The notes: generated from the sequence alone by a model not told the origin. Counted from the first letter of the stretch, positions 35,747 to 48,523 are shown. The stretch is 64,000 nt of DNA from Niallia taxi (GCF_032818155.1 NZ_CP102589.1:13501-77500); one strand, 5' to 3'. Made by a program: numbers and translations.

Positions 35747-37957
35747 TCAGCCTTTTTGAATCGGCGCGAATTTTGCTAACAGTCTTTTAATACCCACTGG
35801 GCTTGGGAAAGCGATATCGAGCTCTTTTGAATCCCCTTCGCCCTTGACGCTAACGACTGTGCCTGTTCCCCATTTTCCGTGAACGGCTTTATCTCCAACA
35901 TTCCAGCCAATTCCCTCACCGCCAGTTGTCCTAGCCGCAGGGCGAACAACTGCTTTTCTTGCTGCTGCAGGTGCTGCTGGTCTTGACGCAAATCGGCTTT
36001 CACTTTTTCTTTCAGGAGCTCCTTCTAATAGGTCCTCTGGTATTTCCTTTATAAACCGGGAAGGAGGATTCATATTCGTACGCCCGAATAATGTTCTCAT
36101 TTGGGCATTTGTTATGAACAATTGCTGTTCTGCCCTTGTAATACCTACATAGGCAAGTCTTCTTTCCTCTTCCATTTCCGCTTCTTCCATAAGTGAACGG
36201 GAATGCGGGAAAACCCCTTCTTCCAAGCCAATAAGGAAAACTACCGGAAATTCCAGTCCTTTCGCAGAGTGAAGCGTCATCAGTACAACTGCATCCGCCT
36301 GGTTGCCGTCTTCATCAAGCTTATCTATATCCGCAACAAGTGCCAAGTCTGTCAGGAATGCAATCAATGACTTATCTTCGTTTGTATCTTCAAAGTTTTT
36401 CGTAACAGACATGAACTCTTCAATATTCTCAATTCTGCTTTGAGATTCAATCGACTTCTCTGCTTTCAGCGCATCTAAATAACCGGATTTTTCTATAACT
36501 TCCTCCACTAGCTCTGTTACAGACAAGTACTCCTGCATTTCGCTGTAGCGTCGAATGAAATTGCGGAATTCTATAACTGCCTTTGTAATTTTCGGGCTCA
36601 ATCCTATTAATTCAGCCGACTCAAGAGCATCGTACATCGACATATCATGCATTGTCGCAAAATTAGCGATTTTATCAATCGAGCTTGAACCTATCCCTCG
36701 CTTTGGTACATTTATAACCCTTTGCAAGCTTATATCATCATCCGGGTTGGCAATCAGTCTTAAATAACCGAGTGTATCTTTAATTTCTTTTCGATCGTAG
36801 AACTTTATTCCTCCAACGATGGAATACTCTATATTCGATTTAAGAAGCATCTCCTCCATTACCCGGGACTGAGCGTTTGTACGGTAAAGAATAGCAATAT
36901 CAGCCAGGTTCTTTGAAGTTTCCCGTCTGATTTCCTGTATTTTTCCGATTACAAACTGCGCTTCACCTTGCTCGCTGTCTGCACGATAGTAATGAATTTT
37001 ATGTCCATCTTCATTTTCCGTCCAAAGATTTTTGTCTTTTCTGCCTGAGTTGTTTTCAATAACCTTATTGGCAGCTTGAAGTATCTTCTTCGTAGAACGG
37101 TAATTTTGCTCCAGCATAACTACTTGAGCATTTGGATAATCCTTTTCAAATGAAAGAATGTTAGCAATATCCGCTCCGCGCCATCTGTAAATAGACTGGT
37201 CAGAGTCACCCACGACACAAAGGTTGCGGAATCTGCTTGCCATAAGCTTCACAAGCATATATTGTGATCTGTTCGTATCCTGATACTCATCAACATGAAT
37301 GTATTGGAACTTGCGTTGATAGTATTCAAGCACCTCTGGAACACGCTGAAACAGATGAATTGTCTGCATAATCAAGTCATCAAAATCAAGAGCATGGTTT
37401 TTTCTCAATCGTCTTTGGTATTCCGTATATACATCACTTGCAATTTGAGAGAAATAATCACCAGCTGTTTTTGCATACTCCTCTGGTGTAATTAATTCAT
37501 TTTTAGCAGAGCTGATGCTTCCAAGAATTGCGCGAGGATCATGTTTCTTCGGATCAATATTTCTTTCCTTCAAAATTTGCTTAACAACAGATTGCTGATC
37601 TGTCGTATCCAATATCGTGAAGTTTCGGTTATAGCCTATTCTGTCAATATCCTTCCTCAAAATGCGGACACACATGGAGTGGAAAGTAGATATCCAGATA
37701 TCTTCGCTAGCACCGCCAAGCACTGCAGCTATCCTGTGCCTCATTTCTTTTGCTGCCTTATTTGTAAAAGTAATCGCCAGGATGTTATATGGGTTTACCC
37801 CTTTTTCGACCATTAAATAGGCAATTCTTTGTGTTAATACTCTTGTTTTACCACTGCCTGCGCCTGCCATTATCAATAGTGGGCCTTCAGTTGCCTTTAC
37901 TGCTTTTTGCTGTTCAGGATTTAATCCGTTTAATATTTTATCTGTTAAAAATTGCAT
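35747..37957 (-). CDS. pcrA: ATP-dependent DNA helicase PcrA
   Basis: A 736-residue UvrD/Rep family superfamily-1 helicase for repair, rolling-circle replication and clearing of RecA or transcription conflicts. Walker A AGAGSGKT (31-38), motif [10 protein letters not shown], motif [17 protein letters not shown], motif IV EQNYRS, motif [18 protein letters not shown] and motif [15 protein letters not shown] are readable. The C-terminal Tudor-like domain ([20 protein letters not shown]) that binds RNA polymerase is kept. It is upstream of ligA. Confidence 0.97.
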   Translation of the reverse strand: MQFLTDKILNGLNPEQQKAVKATEGPLLIMAGAGSGKTRVLTQRIAYLMVEKGVNPYNILAITFTNKAAKEMRHRIAAVLGGASEDIWISTFHSMCVRILRKDIDRIGYNRNFTILDTTDQQSVVKQILKERNIDPKKHDPRAILGSISSAKNELITPEEYAKTAGDYFSQIASDVYTEYQRRLRKNHALDFDDLIMQTIHLFQRVPEVLEYYQRKFQYIHVDEYQDTNRSQYMLVKLMASRFRNLCVVGDSDQSIYRWRGADIANILSFEKDYPNAQVVMLEQNYRSTKKILQAANKVIENNSGRKDKNLWTENEDGHKIHYYRADSEQGEAQFVIGKIQEIRRETSKNLADIAILYRTNAQSRVMEEMLLKSNIEYSIVGGIKFYDRKEIKDTLGYLRLIANPDDDISLQRVINVPKRGIGSSSIDKIANFATMHDMSMYDALESAELIGLSPKITKAVIEFRNFIRRYSEMQEYLSVTELVEEVIEKSGYLDALKAEKSIESQSRIENIEEFMSVTKNFEDTNEDKSLIAFLTDLALVADIDKLDEDGNQADAVVLMTLHSAKGLEFPVVFLIGLEEGVFPHSRSLMEEAEMEEERRLAYVGITRAEQQLFITNAQMRTLFGRTNMNPPSRFIKEIPEDLLEGAPERKSESRFASRPAAPAAARKAVVRPAARTTGGEGIGWNVGDKAVHGKWGTGTVVSVKGEGDSKELDIAFPSPVGIKRLLAKFAPIQKG

Positions 37958-38012
37958 TATCTCACCGCCATAAGAACATATATTCTAATCATACCTTTTT
38001 CCGTTACCTTAA

Positions 38013-38702
38013 TCAATGAAGACTCTTGATTTTCACCGTGCTTAAAGCAGCAGCCAAATCCTCATAAATAATGTTTCCAACTACGATAACGTCTGCTTCC
38101 TTCGCCATTTGCTGTGCCATTTCCAATGTTTTTATTCCTCCACCGTAAAAAAGCACTGTATTATTCAAATGTCTTTTTGCTTCCTTCACGACTTCAACGT
38201 CTCCGTAAGCACCGCTGTACTCAAGATAAAGAATAGGAAGATTAAACATATTCTCTGCCATCATTGCATATGCAGCCACGTCATCCGCAGTCAAATCAGT
38301 TGTTGCAGCCGTTGCCTTTGCTGCTTTACAATCACTATTCAATATACAATAGCCTTGAACAAGTATTTCATCCCAATTCATTATTTCCCCGTATTCCTTC
38401 ACCGCTTCATGATGCAGTCCTGTCACCCATTTTACATCCTTACTGTTAAGAACAGTTGGAATGAAATAAAGATCAAAGCCAGGTGTGATAGAATCAATTG
38501 TTGATATTTCCAAAATGCAAGGCACTGTATATCTTCTAACCCTGGACATGATGCTCAGTACGTTTTCAAGAGTAACTCCATCTGTACCGCCAATAATAAT
38601 TGCATCTGTTCCAGACTCAGCTATTTTTTCTAAATGTTCATCTGATATTTCTTTATTTGGATCTAATTTAAAAACGTGACGCCACTCACGAACATTATAC
38701 AT
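38013..38702 (-). CDS. pcrB: Heptaprenylglyceryl phosphate synthase PcrB
   Basis: A 229-residue TIM-barrel prenyltransferase joining heptaprenyl diphosphate to glycerol 1-phosphate. [54 protein letters not shown] and VVGNIIYED match the family. It makes an archaeal-type ether lipid precursor in Bacillaceae. Start ATG 38702 (MYNVREWRH) with GGAGG eight bases upstream; the earlier ATG at 38717 has that site downstream of it. The gene lies 55 bases before pcrA. Confidence 0.95.
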   Translation of the reverse strand: MYNVREWRHVFKLDPNKEISDEHLEKIAESGTDAIIIGGTDGVTLENVLSIMSRVRRYTVPCILEISTIDSITPGFDLYFIPTVLNSKDVKWVTGLHHEAVKEYGEIMNWDEILVQGYCILNSDCKAAKATAATTDLTADDVAAYAMMAENMFNLPILYLEYSGAYGDVEVVKEAKRHLNNTVLFYGGGIKTLEMAQQMAKEADVIVVGNIIYEDLAAALSTVKIKSLH

Positions 38703-38909
38703 GCAAAAATCCTCCATTCTAACTTACCATTACATCATTATAGCACTTGTATATGTTTCAAAAAAGAAATGATGGGAGGCAAATTTCCATGTAAATATTT
38801 GCAGTTAATATTCTCTTCCTGACGACCACTTATTATCAAGTTTTCTAGTATATATGACGACTTTCTAAAAAATAATGTTTCATCTAAAGCAATATTAGCC
38901 TTTTTTAGC

Positions 38910-38935
38910 AAAAGAAAAAGCAGACAATGTCTGCC
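38910..38935 (-). terminator. Terminator of yerC
   Basis: GCAGAC-ATT-GTCTGC stem followed by T5CT4 on the minus strand. Confidence 0.82.
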
Positions 38936-38946
38936 TGCCATAATAA

Positions 38947-39270
38947 TTATTCGTTTTCGCTATTTTCTTCTTGTACAGTGTCATCCTTAATTCTGTCCAA
39001 TGCCATAGCATATGAGTCATTCCCGTAATTCAAGCATCTTTTCACTCGAGAAATTGTCGCCGTGCTCGCACCAGTCTCTTTCTCGATGCTATGATAGGTA
39101 TTTCCCTCTCTCAGCATTCTTGCAACCTCAAGGCGCTGTGATAATGATTGGATTTCATTGACCGTACATAAATCATCAAAAAACGAATAGCATTCCTCTA
39201 AATTCTCTAATGAAAGGATGGATTTAAACAACTGATCCAGCTCTTTACCTCTTAGTTTATCAATTTGCAT
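38947..39270 (-). CDS. yerC: YerC/YecD-type TrpR-superfamily protein
   Basis: A 107-residue DNA-binding-type protein of the Trp repressor superfamily: MQIDKLRGKELDQLFKSILS, EIQSLSQRLEVARMLREGNT and the helix-turn-helix YHSIEKETGASTATISRVKR. The start is ATG 39270; GGAGG is only one base from the earlier ATG at 39279 but ten bases from this one. In B. subtilis yerC lies between yerB and the pcrB cluster, as here. Its targets are not clear. Confidence 0.9.
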   Translation of the reverse strand: MQIDKLRGKELDQLFKSILSLENLEECYSFFDDLCTVNEIQSLSQRLEVARMLREGNTYHSIEKETGASTATISRVKRCLNYGNDSYAMALDRIKDDTVQEENSENE

Positions 39271-39303
39271 TTTACTCATGCCTCCATCGGTTACATATAT
39301 TAG

Positions 39304-40356
39304 TTATTGTGTCTCTAATGAAACGGCTGCGTTTAGTCCAGGATCGGAAGGTATGATATTAATCCATGTTTTTCCAGGGATAAATCCTATTTGCCTGTCT
39401 CCCTCAACTGGGAGAATTCGGCCATCTATGTTTTTCCACTCTACTTTTCTAACCTTGCCCTTTTGCAGCAAGTAGCCAATCCCACCAGATTGCAAATCTA
39501 TATCTCGTCTTCCCTTGCTGTCTACTGTGTGATGCGCTGCTTCTATAACAAATACATTGCTTACAGCCACAGGCATGCCTGATTCATAATCAACCGTTTT
39601 TTCGCCATTTGAATACCTAGAATACTTCTCCGTATCTTTATCATAAAAAAATAAAGAGTTGTACTGTGGATTGGAACCATAATAAATAGATACTTTATTC
39701 GCTTCTTCCCCCTGTATCTGTTGTGCTTCATCATCATTCAAGAAGACAAGGGAACTTGGAGCTTCATCCATTTGAAAATTATTTTGTTCCGCCCCTTTAA
39801 GGATATTACTATAGCTGATATATGAATTGTGAGGCGCTTGCCTTTCTGAGGAGCGCTGAAATAACGTCCCGTCATATTCCATCCCGTTTAGGTTATCAAT
39901 ATATCCTTCTGTTAACAGCTTTTTCGCCTCAGGACTGTATCCATGCGCAAGATATAGGCTGTTATAGCCTTTAGCTAGCTCAATATAGTAATCCCGTGAG
40001 CTTCTGACAGGACCAATCATCTTAGGAACCTTGCTTTGAAAAATAGCTAGAAACCTTGTGACCTCTCCTTCTGCAAGGGCCTCATATACAATATCGGCAT
40101 CTGCTAAACCAGTCTGCGGTCTTGCCTTCGGATGGTTATTAACCATCACAGCAATTGCACGCTCACTGCTTTTTTTATCAACAGCCAGGCCTGATAAAGG
40201 ATATGTATAGCCTAACTCATCCACACTGTTTTCGTCTTTGCCTGCGTCACCGCCCTGATGATTCTCATCATGGGTGCCAGCATCCTCAGGTCCATTACTG
40301 CATGCTGTCATAAAAAGGAAAACCGCTGCCAAAATCAATATCAAGCTCTTTTTCAT
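39304..40356 (-). CDS. yerB: YerB-family lipoprotein (DUF3048)
   Basis: A 350-residue lipoprotein with signal peptide ending FMTAC (Cys19), a short acidic/His-rich linker (EDAGTHDENHQGGDAGKDEN) and the DUF3048 domain (AIAVMVNNHPKARPQTGLAD, VYEALAEGEVTRFLAIFQS, IGPVRSSRDYYIELAKGY). Its role at the cell surface is not established. AGGAGG is placed well before the ATG. It lies 24 bases upstream of yerC, so the two are likely cotranscribed. Confidence 0.9.
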   Translation of the reverse strand: MKKSLILILAAVFLFMTACSNGPEDAGTHDENHQGGDAGKDENSVDELGYTYPLSGLAVDKKSSERAIAVMVNNHPKARPQTGLADADIVYEALAEGEVTRFLAIFQSKVPKMIGPVRSSRDYYIELAKGYNSLYLAHGYSPEAKKLLTEGYIDNLNGMEYDGTLFQRSSERQAPHNSYISYSNILKGAEQNNFQMDEAPSSLVFLNDDEAQQIQGEEANKVSIYYGSNPQYNSLFFYDKDTEKYSRYSNGEKTVDYESGMPVAVSNVFVIEAAHHTVDSKGRRDIDLQSGGIGYLLQKGKVRKVEWKNIDGRILPVEGDRQIGFIPGKTWINIIPSDPGLNAAVSLETQ

Positions 40357-40577
40357 AAATCCTCCTAAAATAGGCGTATTTTTTTCAAATTTACCTCTGT
40401 TAGGAAGAATAACGGAAATAATTATGGCGAAGCTGTCTCTTTTGAAAATAGGCTTAAATTACATTACCATATGGACTATACTTTGTGCTTGGCGTTATCA
40501 ATACTTTACCGCTATATTGTTGCCTTTTAATACATATATCAGAATATTCTTATTAATAAAAGAATCTCTTTTATATT

Positions 40578-42323
40578 TTAACGCATTATTGACGGAAAGA
40601 GTACATTTTTATTCATGACATCATATAAACCTCTCTGGGTTATTCTTATATATGGTAAATGGGTAGCGGAAAAGAAAACAAGTGTATAAATTGGATCATC
40701 AAATGGAAAGCCAGCATCTTTAATATATTGTAATAGCTTTTTCTCTGTTTTAATCAGCTCATGTATTGACATATCGGCCATTACTCCTTTTAAAGGCAGT
40801 GGCAATTCTATTGCAAGTATGCCATCCTTGAATATGACGATTCCCCCACCTATTTCCTTCAGTCTATTAAAGGCCAAAATCATGTCATTTTGATCTTTTC
40901 CTAACAGAATAATATCCCCATCTCCCGTATAGGAGCTCGCCAAGCCGCCTATTTCCTTAGAGAATCCCTTTAAAAGCGTATTTATTCTCCATTTTCCGCT
41001 TCTTCCTAATAGCATAAAGAAACATTCATCATGTTTTTGGGAAAGCGCTTCTCCAGATACATCAATTGAAATAGAATATGGTTTTGTGATAACAGAATTT
41101 TCGAGTTTAATCCCAAATGGCATTGAAAATTGCATATCATCATTTGTCAATTCCCAGTCAATCGCTAAATGCTCAAAGCCGAATTCATCCCAATCGATGG
41201 AAGGGTACACGTCTTCCACTATCTTCCCTGCACGTTTTACCCATATCCCCTTTGCTAATACAGTATGAGGTGTTGGGTTATCAGGATTGCTTAAGAAATT
41301 GATATCAGCGACTCTGCCAGTCGCAATATTTCCATGCAGATGTTCCATATTGTAGTATCTTGCAATATTTATTGTTGCCATATTATAGGCATCTACAGTA
41401 GGAATTCCTTGTTCCATAGCTATGCGGATAAGCTGGTCGATATGTCCATTTTCATAAAAATACGACGGGGAACCATCTGTTGTCAGCATACATTTATCGA
41501 ATTGACTAATCCCAAGCTCCTTCATTTCACTAAGCAGTCTTGGTAAATCAGGGCGAATGGATGAATATCTTAGACTTACCATATATCCCTGCATTAAACG
41601 ATCAAACACCTCTTTGCCTGTCATCGCTTCATGATCACTATCCACACCAAGCAGCATCAGCTTTGCTAAAGTCTTTTCAGAAGCCCCAGGAAAATGACCT
41701 TCCACTTGTTTACGCATCCGTTTCGTTTCTTGAATCCAGTGCAGCATCATGTCATCTCCATCCAAAAGCTGAGGCCAGCCGCTCAGCTCTCCACCTTGAA
41801 TGACAGCATCATGCTCAAGCCAGCTCTTAACATTACTATGGGAGAATACTCTTTCTTCCTCTGCGAGCTCTGTTTGTGAATCATACCGGCACCACCAGTA
41901 CATAGACGAAGGAATGTTTCGCATCTGACTCATAAAAGAAAACGCTTTCTTTTTATCCAGCTGCAAAGCTAATAAAAGATTATCATTCACCAGTGTAGTT
42001 GTTCCAAATTGAGATGTATATTGAGCAAGAGAAAGGGGATTATATATTTGAAAAGGATGGGAATGCGGCTCTATATAACCTGGCACTAGATATTGACCTT
42101 CACAGTCAACAATTTCGCTGCCGCGTACATTTACAGGCATATCTTGCCCAACATAAATAATTCTGTCTTGATAAATCCAGATGTTTGCACAAATCCATTT
42201 TCGCAGTATTTGGTTGAGGTATTTAGCATTCTGCAATATGATGGATGGCGCAATTTCGCCATTTAGGACGGAAACATGTTTTCTTAACATTTTATTTTTC
42301 CAACGATATCGTTGCTCTAACAT
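40578..42323 (-). CDS. yerA: Adenine deaminase-like amidohydrolase YerA
   Basis: A 581-residue amidohydrolase of the adenine deaminase (Ade) family. The metal-binding HxH is in VPGYIEPHSHPFQ (about 95-107), and VQGGELSGWPQLL, GHFPGASEKTLAKLMLLG, and TDGSPSYFYENGH follow in family order. B. subtilis YerA is of similar length; its role in adenine deamination is not settled compared with AdeC. Start ATG 42323 after GGGGAG; the upstream ATG at 42347 lies before it. The position next to the purine cluster is conserved with B. subtilis and fits a purine salvage role. Confidence 0.87.
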   Translation of the reverse strand: MLEQRYRWKNKMLRKHVSVLNGEIAPSIILQNAKYLNQILRKWICANIWIYQDRIIYVGQDMPVNVRGSEIVDCEGQYLVPGYIEPHSHPFQIYNPLSLAQYTSQFGTTTLVNDNLLLALQLDKKKAFSFMSQMRNIPSSMYWWCRYDSQTELAEEERVFSHSNVKSWLEHDAVIQGGELSGWPQLLDGDDMMLHWIQETKRMRKQVEGHFPGASEKTLAKLMLLGVDSDHEAMTGKEVFDRLMQGYMVSLRYSSIRPDLPRLLSEMKELGISQFDKCMLTTDGSPSYFYENGHIDQLIRIAMEQGIPTVDAYNMATINIARYYNMEHLHGNIATGRVADINFLSNPDNPTPHTVLAKGIWVKRAGKIVEDVYPSIDWDEFGFEHLAIDWELTNDDMQFSMPFGIKLENSVITKPYSISIDVSGEALSQKHDECFFMLLGRSGKWRINTLLKGFSKEIGGLASSYTGDGDIILLGKDQNDMILAFNRLKEIGGGIVIFKDGILAIELPLPLKGVMADMSIHELIKTEKKLLQYIKDAGFPFDDPIYTLVFFSATHLPYIRITQRGLYDVMNKNVLFPSIMR

Positions 42324-42466
42324 TGCTTTCTCCCCTTTTTTTTTCAATTAGCAGTTTTGTTTTATTTTTTAAAAAATGGAAATGTTTTTCATTTAAAATC
42401 ATTTTATCACATAAAAATTTATCTAATATTACTATTACGTTAAATTTTTTAAGGAGACTACCATTT

Positions 42467-42859
42467 ATGAACCCAAAACAAAATATCAGTTTGATTAATG
42501 CTATGATTCGCATCACACTTGGCTTTATGTTTTTAGCCTGGAGCACGGCCAAACTTGTGAAAAGGCCAAATCAGCAGTCCTATTTATGGATAGCCTTACT
42601 TGCCGGGATGAAAATCGCTGAAGGTATTGTGCGCTATTGTCCGATTGTTGCTATATTTGACAATAAGGAACAATTAATGAAGAAGGGTTCTCAGCACACT
42701 TCTCATACAAACTCTAAAGACCAGCAAGCTCACGAGCATAAAGGGCAAGACGAAACAAAATCGGAGCATACAGAAAAGGCTTCACCTGCTGATATTCAAA
42801 ACATTATGAGCGAATTTAATCCAGCAACAATCTTTTCACCTGATGATATGAAAAAGTAA
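42467..42859 (+). CDS. DUF2892 (YgaP-TM-like) small membrane protein
   Basis: A 130-residue protein. The N-terminal about 65 residues form the DUF2892 two-helix module (NAMIRITLGFMFLAWSTAKL, then LLAGMKIAEGIVRYCPIVAIF) with its conserved CP. A His/Lys/Glu-rich hydrophilic tail follows (HTSHTNSKDQQAHEHKGQDE). Such modules accompany rhodanese or thiol-related proteins in other bacteria, but here it stands alone. The start at 42467 is set by AAGGAG about ten bases upstream; the frame continues 74 codons further but crosses the yerA promoter region without a site. Followed by a terminator. Confidence 0.8.
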   Translation: MNPKQNISLINAMIRITLGFMFLAWSTAKLVKRPNQQSYLWIALLAGMKIAEGIVRYCPIVAIFDNKEQLMKKGSQHTSHTNSKDQQAHEHKGQDETKSEHTEKASPADIQNIMSEFNPATIFSPDDMKK

Positions 42860-42868
42860 TCTATTAAT

Positions 42869-42898
42869 GCCTGCAGCAAAAAAGCCTGCAGGCTTTTC
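42869..42898 (+). terminator. Terminator of the DUF2892 gene
   Basis: Perfect 8-bp stem GCCTGCAG / CTGCAGGC with a 9-base loop and T4. Confidence 0.75.
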
Positions 42899-42983
42899 AA
42901 TGTATTCATACATAATATGCTAAATGATTCCCTTCCATTCCTGCAATTTTTATTTCTGTTTGTAATTTTTCTTCCAAGTTTTT

Positions 42984-43009
42984 GTTTATTGTACGGATTG
43001 ATTGGGAAT
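42984..43009 (+). promoter_or_regulatory. Candidate sigma-B promoter
   Basis: GTTTAT, 14-base spacer, GGGAAT, close to the sigma-B consensus GTTTAA-N13-14-GGGTAT, about 55 bases before the short-chain dehydrogenase start. Related B. subtilis enzymes (YdaD, YhdF) are general stress proteins, which supports it. Confidence 0.55.
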
Positions 43010-43067
43010 CCAATTAGAGAAGCATAAAAAAAGACAATCGGAACTAAACCAAAAGGAGAGATTTATT

Positions 43068-43952
43068 TTGTCTAATCTAAACAATCCATTAGAGCAATAC
43101 TTTACAGGAGACTTCCCAAAACAATACCAAGACCCGCCTGGTCTTCAGCAGAAAATGGAGCCAGTTCCTGACTGTGGAGAAAAAAGCTATAAAGGAAATG
43201 GCAGATTGACAAATCGCAAAGCACTTGTCACTGGAGGAGACTCTGGAATCGGTCGCGCAGCTGCTATTGCTTATGCAAGAGAAGGAGCAGATGTGGCCCT
43301 TAATTATCTTCCGGAAGAACAGGCAGATGCTGAGGAAGTAAAAGAATTGATTGAAGCAGAAGGAAGAAAAGCTATTTTAATCCCTGGTGATTTAAGCGAT
43401 GAAGCCTTTTGTGGTGAATTGGTCAAAAAAGCATATGATGGCCTTGGAGGTCTTGATGTGCTGGCATTAGTAGCAGGTAAACAGCAAGCAGTTGAGGATA
43501 TTGCTGATTTGACGACAGAGCAGCTGCGAAGCACATTTGAAATAAATGTATTTTCATTATTCTGGGTTGTAAAAGCAGCGCTGCCGCTTCTTCCAAAAGG
43601 AGCTTCCATTATTACAACTACTTCTGTTCAAGGCTATAATCCGAGTCCAAACCTGTTGGATTATGCTTCTACCAAATTTGCCATTACTGGATTTACGCGC
43701 GGTTTGGCTAAACAGGTTGCTGCAAAAGGCATCCGTGTTAACTCTGTTGCTCCAGGACCAATCTGGACAGCCTTGCAGGTTACTGGCGGACAACCTAGTG
43801 ATCAAATTCCGCAATTCGGACAAAATACACCGTTACAACGCAGCGGCCAGCCTGTTGAACTATCAAGCGTATATGTTTTCCTTGCATCAGAGGAATCAAG
43901 CTACGTTACAGCACAAGTATACGGAATTACAGGCGGTATTGAACTCGCATAA
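43068..43952 (+). CDS. Short-chain dehydrogenase/reductase, general-stress type
   Basis: A 294-residue SDR oxidoreductase. An N-terminal extension ([20 protein letters not shown]), typical of the YdaD/YhdF group, precedes the Rossmann fold with [10 protein letters not shown], and the catalytic Ser-Tyr-Lys lies in TTTSVQGY...LDYASTKFA. The Tyr-x-x-x-Lys reads Y-A-S-T-K. The start is TTG at 43068, eight bases after AAAGGAG; upstream in-frame codons lack a site. Substrate unknown. Confidence 0.9.
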   Translation: MSNLNNPLEQYFTGDFPKQYQDPPGLQQKMEPVPDCGEKSYKGNGRLTNRKALVTGGDSGIGRAAAIAYAREGADVALNYLPEEQADAEEVKELIEAEGRKAILIPGDLSDEAFCGELVKKAYDGLGGLDVLALVAGKQQAVEDIADLTTEQLRSTFEINVFSLFWVVKAALPLLPKGASIITTTSVQGYNPSPNLLDYASTKFAITGFTRGLAKQVAAKGIRVNSVAPGPIWTALQVTGGQPSDQIPQFGQNTPLQRSGQPVELSSVYVFLASEESSYVTAQVYGITGGIELA

Positions 43953-43992
43953 AAAAAAGAATCCCAACCTACATGCAGGTTGGGATTTTTTT
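43953..43992. terminator. Bidirectional terminator between SDR gene and purD
   Basis: Perfect 11-bp stem AATCCCAACCT / AGGTTGGGATT flanked by A8 and T7; ends the pur operon on the minus strand. Confidence 0.93.
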
Positions 43993-43994
43993 GC

Positions 43995-45266
<1,272 letters not shown>

Positions 45267-45275
45267 TCAAAGCTT

Positions 45276-46811
45276 TTAGTGTTTAAAGTGCCTTACTCCT
45301 GTCAGTACCATCGCAATTCCATATTCGTTCGCTTTCTTGATGGAATCTTCATCTCTGATACTGCCGCCTGTTTGGATAATTGCAGTAACTCCAGCTTTTG
45401 CCGCTGCTTCTACAGTATCGTCCATTGGGAAGAATGCATCTGAAGCCAACACTGCACCCACTGCTTTTTCTCCAGCCTGCTCCAACGCAATTTTTGCTGA
45501 GCCGACACGGTTCATTTGCCCTGCACCTACGCCTAATGTCATTTCTTTATTGTTGACAACAATCGCATTGGACTTCACATGCTTAACAACCTTCCAGCCA
45601 AACTTCAGTGCTTCCCACTCTTCATCTGTTGGTTTTTTGTCTGTCGGAATTGTAATAGTCGCATCATCTAATGAATAACGGTCGAAATCTTGAACAAGCA
45701 AGCCGCCTTCAATAGAAGTAAATTTCACTTCTTTTTTATCATCTTTAGTGAAAGGAATTGTTAAAAGACGAAGGTTTTTCTTTCCTTTAAGAACCTCTAA
45801 GGCTTCGTCTGAAAAGGACGGTGCAATAACAATTTCTAAAAAGATTTCATGAAGCTTTTTAGCAGTACCTGCGTCCACTTCTCTATTCAGAGCCACAATT
45901 CCACCAAAGATGGAAACAGAGTCAGCCTCAAACGCTCTTGTGAATGCAGTGAAAATATCTTCACCTGTTCCAACACCACAGGGGTTGCTGTGCTTAATTG
46001 CTACAGCGGCAGGCTCTGTGAATTCCTTAACGATTTGGATGGCAGCATCCGCATCATTGATGTTATTGTAGGAAAGCTCCTTACCGTGAAGCTGTGTTGC
46101 ATTCGCAATCGAAAAGGAAGAACCTAATGGCTTGCGGTAGAAGGCTGCTTTTTGATGTGGATTTTCGCCATATCTTAACGACTGCTTCAACTCATAAGTA
46201 ACGGTCAATGACTCAGGATTTTCTTCGCCTGAAAGATCGCTCATATATTGAGAAATCATTGAATCATACGCAGCAGTGTGACGGAATACCTTAGCAGCAA
46301 GCTTTCTTCTCGTTTCAAACTTCACTTCTCCAGCAGCTTTCAGCTCATCTACAACGATAGAATAGTCGCTTGGATCAACGACAACTGTTACATATTGGTG
46401 GTTTTTTGCAGAAGCACGCAGCATTGTCGGTCCACCGATATCAATATTTTCAATGGCATCCTCCACTGTTACATCTTCCTTCGCGATTGTAGCTTGGAAT
46501 GGATAAAGATTCACACACACTAGCTGAATTGGTGTGATTTTATGCTCCTCAAGCTGAGCTTGGTGTCCAGGTTCGTCAAATTTCGCCAAAAGACCGCCAT
46601 GAATATAAGGATTTAATGTTTTAACTCTGCCTTCAAGGATTTCTGGAAATCCTGTAACATCACTAACACTAAGAACCGGAATGCCACTATCTTGAATGGC
46701 CTTTTTTGTTCCCCCTGTAGAGATCAGCTCGAATCCTAATTCATGAAGCTCTTTTGCAAAGCTTGTAATTCCTGTTTTATCCGAAACACTGATTAACGCA
46801 CGCTTTTTCAT
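45276..46811 (-). CDS. purH: Bifunctional AICAR transformylase/IMP cyclohydrolase PurH
   Basis: A 511-residue enzyme for the last two steps to IMP. The N-terminal cyclohydrolase ([39 protein letters not shown]) and C-terminal transformylase ([28 protein letters not shown] with catalytic Lys-His, [12 protein letters not shown]) are complete. Confidence 0.97.
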   Translation of the reverse strand: MKKRALISVSDKTGITSFAKELHELGFELISTGGTKKAIQDSGIPVLSVSDVTGFPEILEGRVKTLNPYIHGGLLAKFDEPGHQAQLEEHKITPIQLVCVNLYPFQATIAKEDVTVEDAIENIDIGGPTMLRASAKNHQYVTVVVDPSDYSIVVDELKAAGEVKFETRRKLAAKVFRHTAAYDSMISQYMSDLSGEENPESLTVTYELKQSLRYGENPHQKAAFYRKPLGSSFSIANATQLHGKELSYNNINDADAAIQIVKEFTEPAAVAIKHSNPCGVGTGEDIFTAFTRAFEADSVSIFGGIVALNREVDAGTAKKLHEIFLEIVIAPSFSDEALEVLKGKKNLRLLTIPFTKDDKKEVKFTSIEGGLLVQDFDRYSLDDATITIPTDKKPTDEEWEALKFGWKVVKHVKSNAIVVNNKEMTLGVGAGQMNRVGSAKIALEQAGEKAVGAVLASDAFFPMDDTVEAAAKAGVTAIIQTGGSIRDEDSIKKANEYGIAMVLTGVRHFKH

Positions 46812-46855
46812 CGCTTTATTTCCCCCTGTTTTCCTATAATTGTCTTATGCTGCCT

Positions 46856-47428
46856 TCATATTTTTGTAAGGACTAACGTTTGAACAACCTTTGGATATAG
46901 ACCATGCTCTATCCTTTGAATTTTTGCCTGGAGACTCTCATTTGTTTCTCCTGCTGCAATCCCCACAGATTCCTGTGCAATAATTGGACCTGTATCCATA
47001 CCTTCATCTACATAATGAACTGTTACCCCAGTTTCCTTCGCACCTGCAGAAAGTGCTTGGCCGACCGCATCTTTACCTGGAAAATTTGGCAGTAAGGATG
47101 GATGGATATTAACTATTCTTCCAGGAAACGCCTGCAATAGCGTATCTCCGATTAAGCGCATATACCCAGCAAGAATAATCAAATCAATCTCGTAATCTTT
47201 AAGCTTCTGCAGTATCTCCATTTCATACGCTGCCTTGGACGGATAGTCTTTAGCACTAAATGCAAATACATCAATACTATGGTATGCAGCCCGTTCGACT
47301 ACATAGGCTTTCGGTTTATCACAAACAAGCAATTTTATAGAAGCCTGCAGCTCATTGGTTTCCACAGCATTCACGAGCGCTTGAAAATTGGAGCCGCTGC
47401 CTGACGCAAAAACAGCAATATTTTTCAT
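46856..47428 (-). CDS. purN: Phosphoribosylglycinamide formyltransferase PurN
   Basis: A 190-residue folate-dependent GAR transformylase. VFASGSGSNFQALVNA, LAGYMRLIG, IVNIHPSLLPNFPGKDAV with catalytic Asn-His, and TVHYVDEGMDTGPIIAQ are present. It is 13 bases after purM. Confidence 0.96.
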   Translation of the reverse strand: MKNIAVFASGSGSNFQALVNAVETNELQASIKLLVCDKPKAYVVERAAYHSIDVFAFSAKDYPSKAAYEMEILQKLKDYEIDLIILAGYMRLIGDTLLQAFPGRIVNIHPSLLPNFPGKDAVGQALSAGAKETGVTVHYVDEGMDTGPIIAQESVGIAAGETNESLQAKIQRIEHGLYPKVVQTLVLTKI

Positions 47429-47441
47429 GTCTGTTCCTCCG

Positions 47442-48476
47442 TTATTGTTTCAGGATGATGTTAATCTCACCATCATCTGTTACCTTGCCAATTGTATATG
47501 CCTTTTCCCCGATTGCCTGGAAATGTGCCAGAACATTTTGTTCGACAGCTTTATCCACTGCAAGGACCATGCCTGTACCCATATTAAAAATATTATACAT
47601 TTCCTTACGCTGTAAGTCGCCGATTCGTTCCATTAATTTGAAAACAGCAGGCACTTCCCATTTAGACTCATCTAATTCAATTCCTAAGCCTTCTGGTAGC
47701 ATGCGAGGGACATTTTCAATAAAACCGCCACCTGTAATATGGGATAATCCTTTTATTTCAAATTTTTGGATAGCAGAGAGAATTGATTTAACATAGATTT
47801 TTGTTGGCTTAATCAGCTCTTCCCCAAGTGTACAGCCTAATTCCTCAACATATTCAGATAATGACATACCTGCTTGCTCAAGAAAAAGCTTACGAACAAG
47901 GGAATAGCCATTGCTGTGAATACCACTTGAAGCAAGTCCAATTAACACATCGCCAGCTTTAATGTTTTCGCCTGTTATCACCTGCTCTTTTTCACAAGCG
48001 CCAACTGCAAATCCAGCAAGATCATACTCCTCTTCGCTGTACATTCCTGGCATCTCAGCAGTTTCTCCGCCAACTAACGCACAACCAGCCTGTTCACAGC
48101 CATCAGCAATACCTTTTACAATAGCTTCAATTTTGGCAGGCTCTGCTTTTCCGCATGCAATATAATCAAGGAAATAAATAGGCTCTGCACCTTGCACAAC
48201 AATGTCATTCACACACATTGCAACAGCATCTATACCGATTGTATCGTGCTTATCCAGCATAAACGCAAGCATCAGCTTTGTCCCTACTCCATCTGTTCCT
48301 GAAACGAGCACTGGGTTTTTCAAGTTTAATACTGATAGATCAAACATGCCGCCGAAACCACCAAGACCACCCATTACACCCGGTCTGATTGTTTTATTTA
48401 CATGCTTCTTCATTCTCGAAACTGCTTCATAGCCTGCCTCGATATTTACTCCTGCTTGTTTGTAGCTTTCAGCCAT
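47442..48476 (-). CDS. purM: AIR synthase PurM
   Basis: A 344-residue phosphoribosylaminoimidazole synthetase closing the imidazole ring. [42 protein letters not shown] and [13 protein letters not shown] match. Start ATG 48476 (MAESYKQAG) with TAGGAGG upstream; the frame to 48503 lacks support. Confidence 0.96.
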   Translation of the reverse strand: MAESYKQAGVNIEAGYEAVSRMKKHVNKTIRPGVMGGLGGFGGMFDLSVLNLKNPVLVSGTDGVGTKLMLAFMLDKHDTIGIDAVAMCVNDIVVQGAEPIYFLDYIACGKAEPAKIEAIVKGIADGCEQAGCALVGGETAEMPGMYSEEEYDLAGFAVGACEKEQVITGENIKAGDVLIGLASSGIHSNGYSLVRKLFLEQAGMSLSEYVEELGCTLGEELIKPTKIYVKSILSAIQKFEIKGLSHITGGGFIENVPRMLPEGLGIELDESKWEVPAVFKLMERIGDLQRKEMYNIFNMGTGMVLAVDKAVEQNVLAHFQAIGEKAYTIGKVTDDGEINIILKQ

Positions 48477-48523
48477 AAGTATCCTCCTAATGTTCAAAGA
48501 CATCTTTTATGTGCATTTCAATG

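Noticed and set aside
42245..42466. N-terminal extension of the DUF2892 frame
   Set aside because: AAGGAG before ATG 42467 fixes the start; the extension overlaps the divergent yerA start region.
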